Part shown: positions 63,256 to 64,000 of the stretch, one piece after another
Numbering within the stretch: the first letter of the stretch is position 1
Layout: the number at the start of each line of letters is the position of its first letter
Assembly (NCBI GenBank): GCA_016758965.1
Contig: JAEPRB010000009.1
Coordinates: forward strand, 1 to 64,000
Origin: Circinella minor
Lineage: Eukaryota; Mucoromycota; Mucoromycetes; Mucorales; Lichtheimiaceae
Length of the DNA: 64,000 nucleotides
Reading direction: 5' to 3'
Translations under genes and position numbers: made by a program
The notes under the pieces: generated by a model
Database searches by the model: none
Told to the model about the DNA's origin: nothing
What the model saw: only the letters and a program-made list of their open reading frames with translations

Positions 63256-64000
63256 ATGAACCACATGAATCACCCTTCACTTTTAACCGCGAGCGCTAAT
63301 GTCCCCTCTCAACAACATCACCACCACCACCAGGAACAACAATCTCAACAACAGCCAAAAAAACGTACTCGCGTAACACCTTCACAACTTACCATTCTAG
63401 AAGAAACTTTTGCCATTAGTGCAACACCAGACAGTAAGATGCGTAAACAATTAGCACAAAAACTTCAAATGCCTGAACGATCCATTCAAATTTGGTTTCA
63501 AAACAGAAGAGCCAAAGTAAAAATGTTACAGAAGCGTGCAATAATGCGAGAAGAACAAGAAGCAGCCAAAGCTCGATTATATGCAGAAGCAGCAGCTTAT
63601 GTTCATAATCATCATCACCAACCTTATTGGTATCCACGTAGGTCACATCATCAACATCCACCATTTCCTCCTCCACCGCCCGCAAAAGTACCAATTCAAC
63701 GTGCATGGAGTTCTGATATTATTTCATCTAATAATTCTACTATCTCCTCTGCACAACACCATTCTCACCCAACCCCTCCTACGTCTTCTTCTTCAACTAC
63801 TACAACAAATACAATTCCAGTGACAACATCAGTAGCTACCCAACATCAAATACCAATGCCACATCAACAAACAAATGCATATCCTCCTCCTCCTGCATTT
63901 GCAGCGCCACCTCTTCCACCACCACCTTTTACAACAGCTACACCTCCACTTCCATTATATATTGTACCAAATGAAACTATGGGTTATCCAGATGAAATGG
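63256..64000 (+). CDS. Homeodomain transcription factor, 3' end beyond the window
   Basis: The frame opens at 63256 (MNHMNHPSLLTASANV) and stays open through the last base, 248 codons, without a stop or visible intron. A His/Gln-rich lead precedes a homeodomain at about residues 35-94: KKRTRVTPSQLTILEETFA, then MRKQLAQKLQMPERSIQIWF with QNRRAKVK. The recognition helix carries Trp48, Phe49, Gln50, Asn51 and Arg53 by homeodomain numbering, all standard, so DNA binding to TAAT-type sites is expected. It is a typical 60-residue domain, not TALE. Behind it come a helical segment and long Pro/His/Thr-rich, probably disordered stretches (PPPPPA, poly-Ser, poly-Thr). Fungal relatives include Yox1- and Pho2-like factors, but I cannot choose an orthologue. 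Confidence 0.9.
   Translation, partial: MNHMNHPSLLTASANVPSQQHHHHHQEQQSQQQPKKRTRVTPSQLTILEETFAISATPDSKMRKQLAQKLQMPERSIQIWFQNRRAKVKMLQKRAIMREEQEAAKARLYAEAAAYVHNHHHQPYWYPRRSHHQHPPFPPPPPAKVPIQRAWSSDIISSNNSTISSAQHHSHPTPPTSSSSTTTTNTIPVTTSVATQHQIPMPHQQTNAYPPPPAFAAPPLPPPPFTTATPPLPLYIVPNETMGYPDEM

Overview
The window looks like nuclear DNA of an early-diverging filamentous fungus, most likely Mucoromycota (a Mucor/Rhizopus/Absidia-like lineage). The reasons are strongly AT-rich intergenic DNA with many A/T runs, short GT..AG introns (mostly 50-110 bases, often starting GTAAAA or GTAAGT), CT-rich leaders before start codons, and a gene set that includes a CSL (RBP-J-like) transcription factor, a WRKY-like zinc finger protein and a repetitive gene family that I associate, from memory only, with Mucorales. 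The species cannot be fixed from the sequence alone.

Layout. 1-6200 is gene-poor and decayed: a tandem repeat (113-406), a perfect hairpin (1128-1164) and a run of broken exons (2131-3293). A Vam7-like PX/SNARE gene (6217-7434, -), an intron-bearing histone H3 gene (10406-11010, -) and an intronless CSL factor (12021-14135, -) follow, separated by empty AT-rich DNA. 17503-26405 is bounded by two nearly identical inverted repeats of about 595 bp. Between them lies a frameshifted member of an unrecognised, apparently lineage-specific family (20336-22287, -). This is the best candidate for a large mobile or recombination-prone unit.

The right half is gene-rich: DRS1/DDX27 helicase (26771-29363, +), a WRKY-like factor (29561-31273, -), a 7.4 kb gene desert, a RhoGAP with a predicted membrane tail (38721-41408, +), two secreted GPI-type surface proteins in tandem (42075-42984 and 43677-44404, +), a CreC/WDR20-type WD40 protein (45073-48062, -) divergent from TAF12 (48744-50154, +), an MFS sugar transporter (51112-53300, -), histone chaperone ASF1 (57668-58726, +), a coiled-coil protein with a dynein-adaptor CC1 box and a C-terminal membrane anchor (59068-61282, -), and the start of a homeobox gene cut by the window end (63256-64000, +).

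The genes are mostly unrelated housekeeping and regulatory loci and do not form an operon or metabolic cluster. Three chromatin/transcription parts (H3, ASF1, TAF12) and three DNA-binding factors (CSL, WRKY-like, homeobox) are present, but apart from the creC/TAF12 shared promoter and the tandem surface-protein pair there is little sign of functional linkage. Exon models below were joined by hand. For every intact multi-exon gene the joined length is a multiple of three and each join uses GT..AG.
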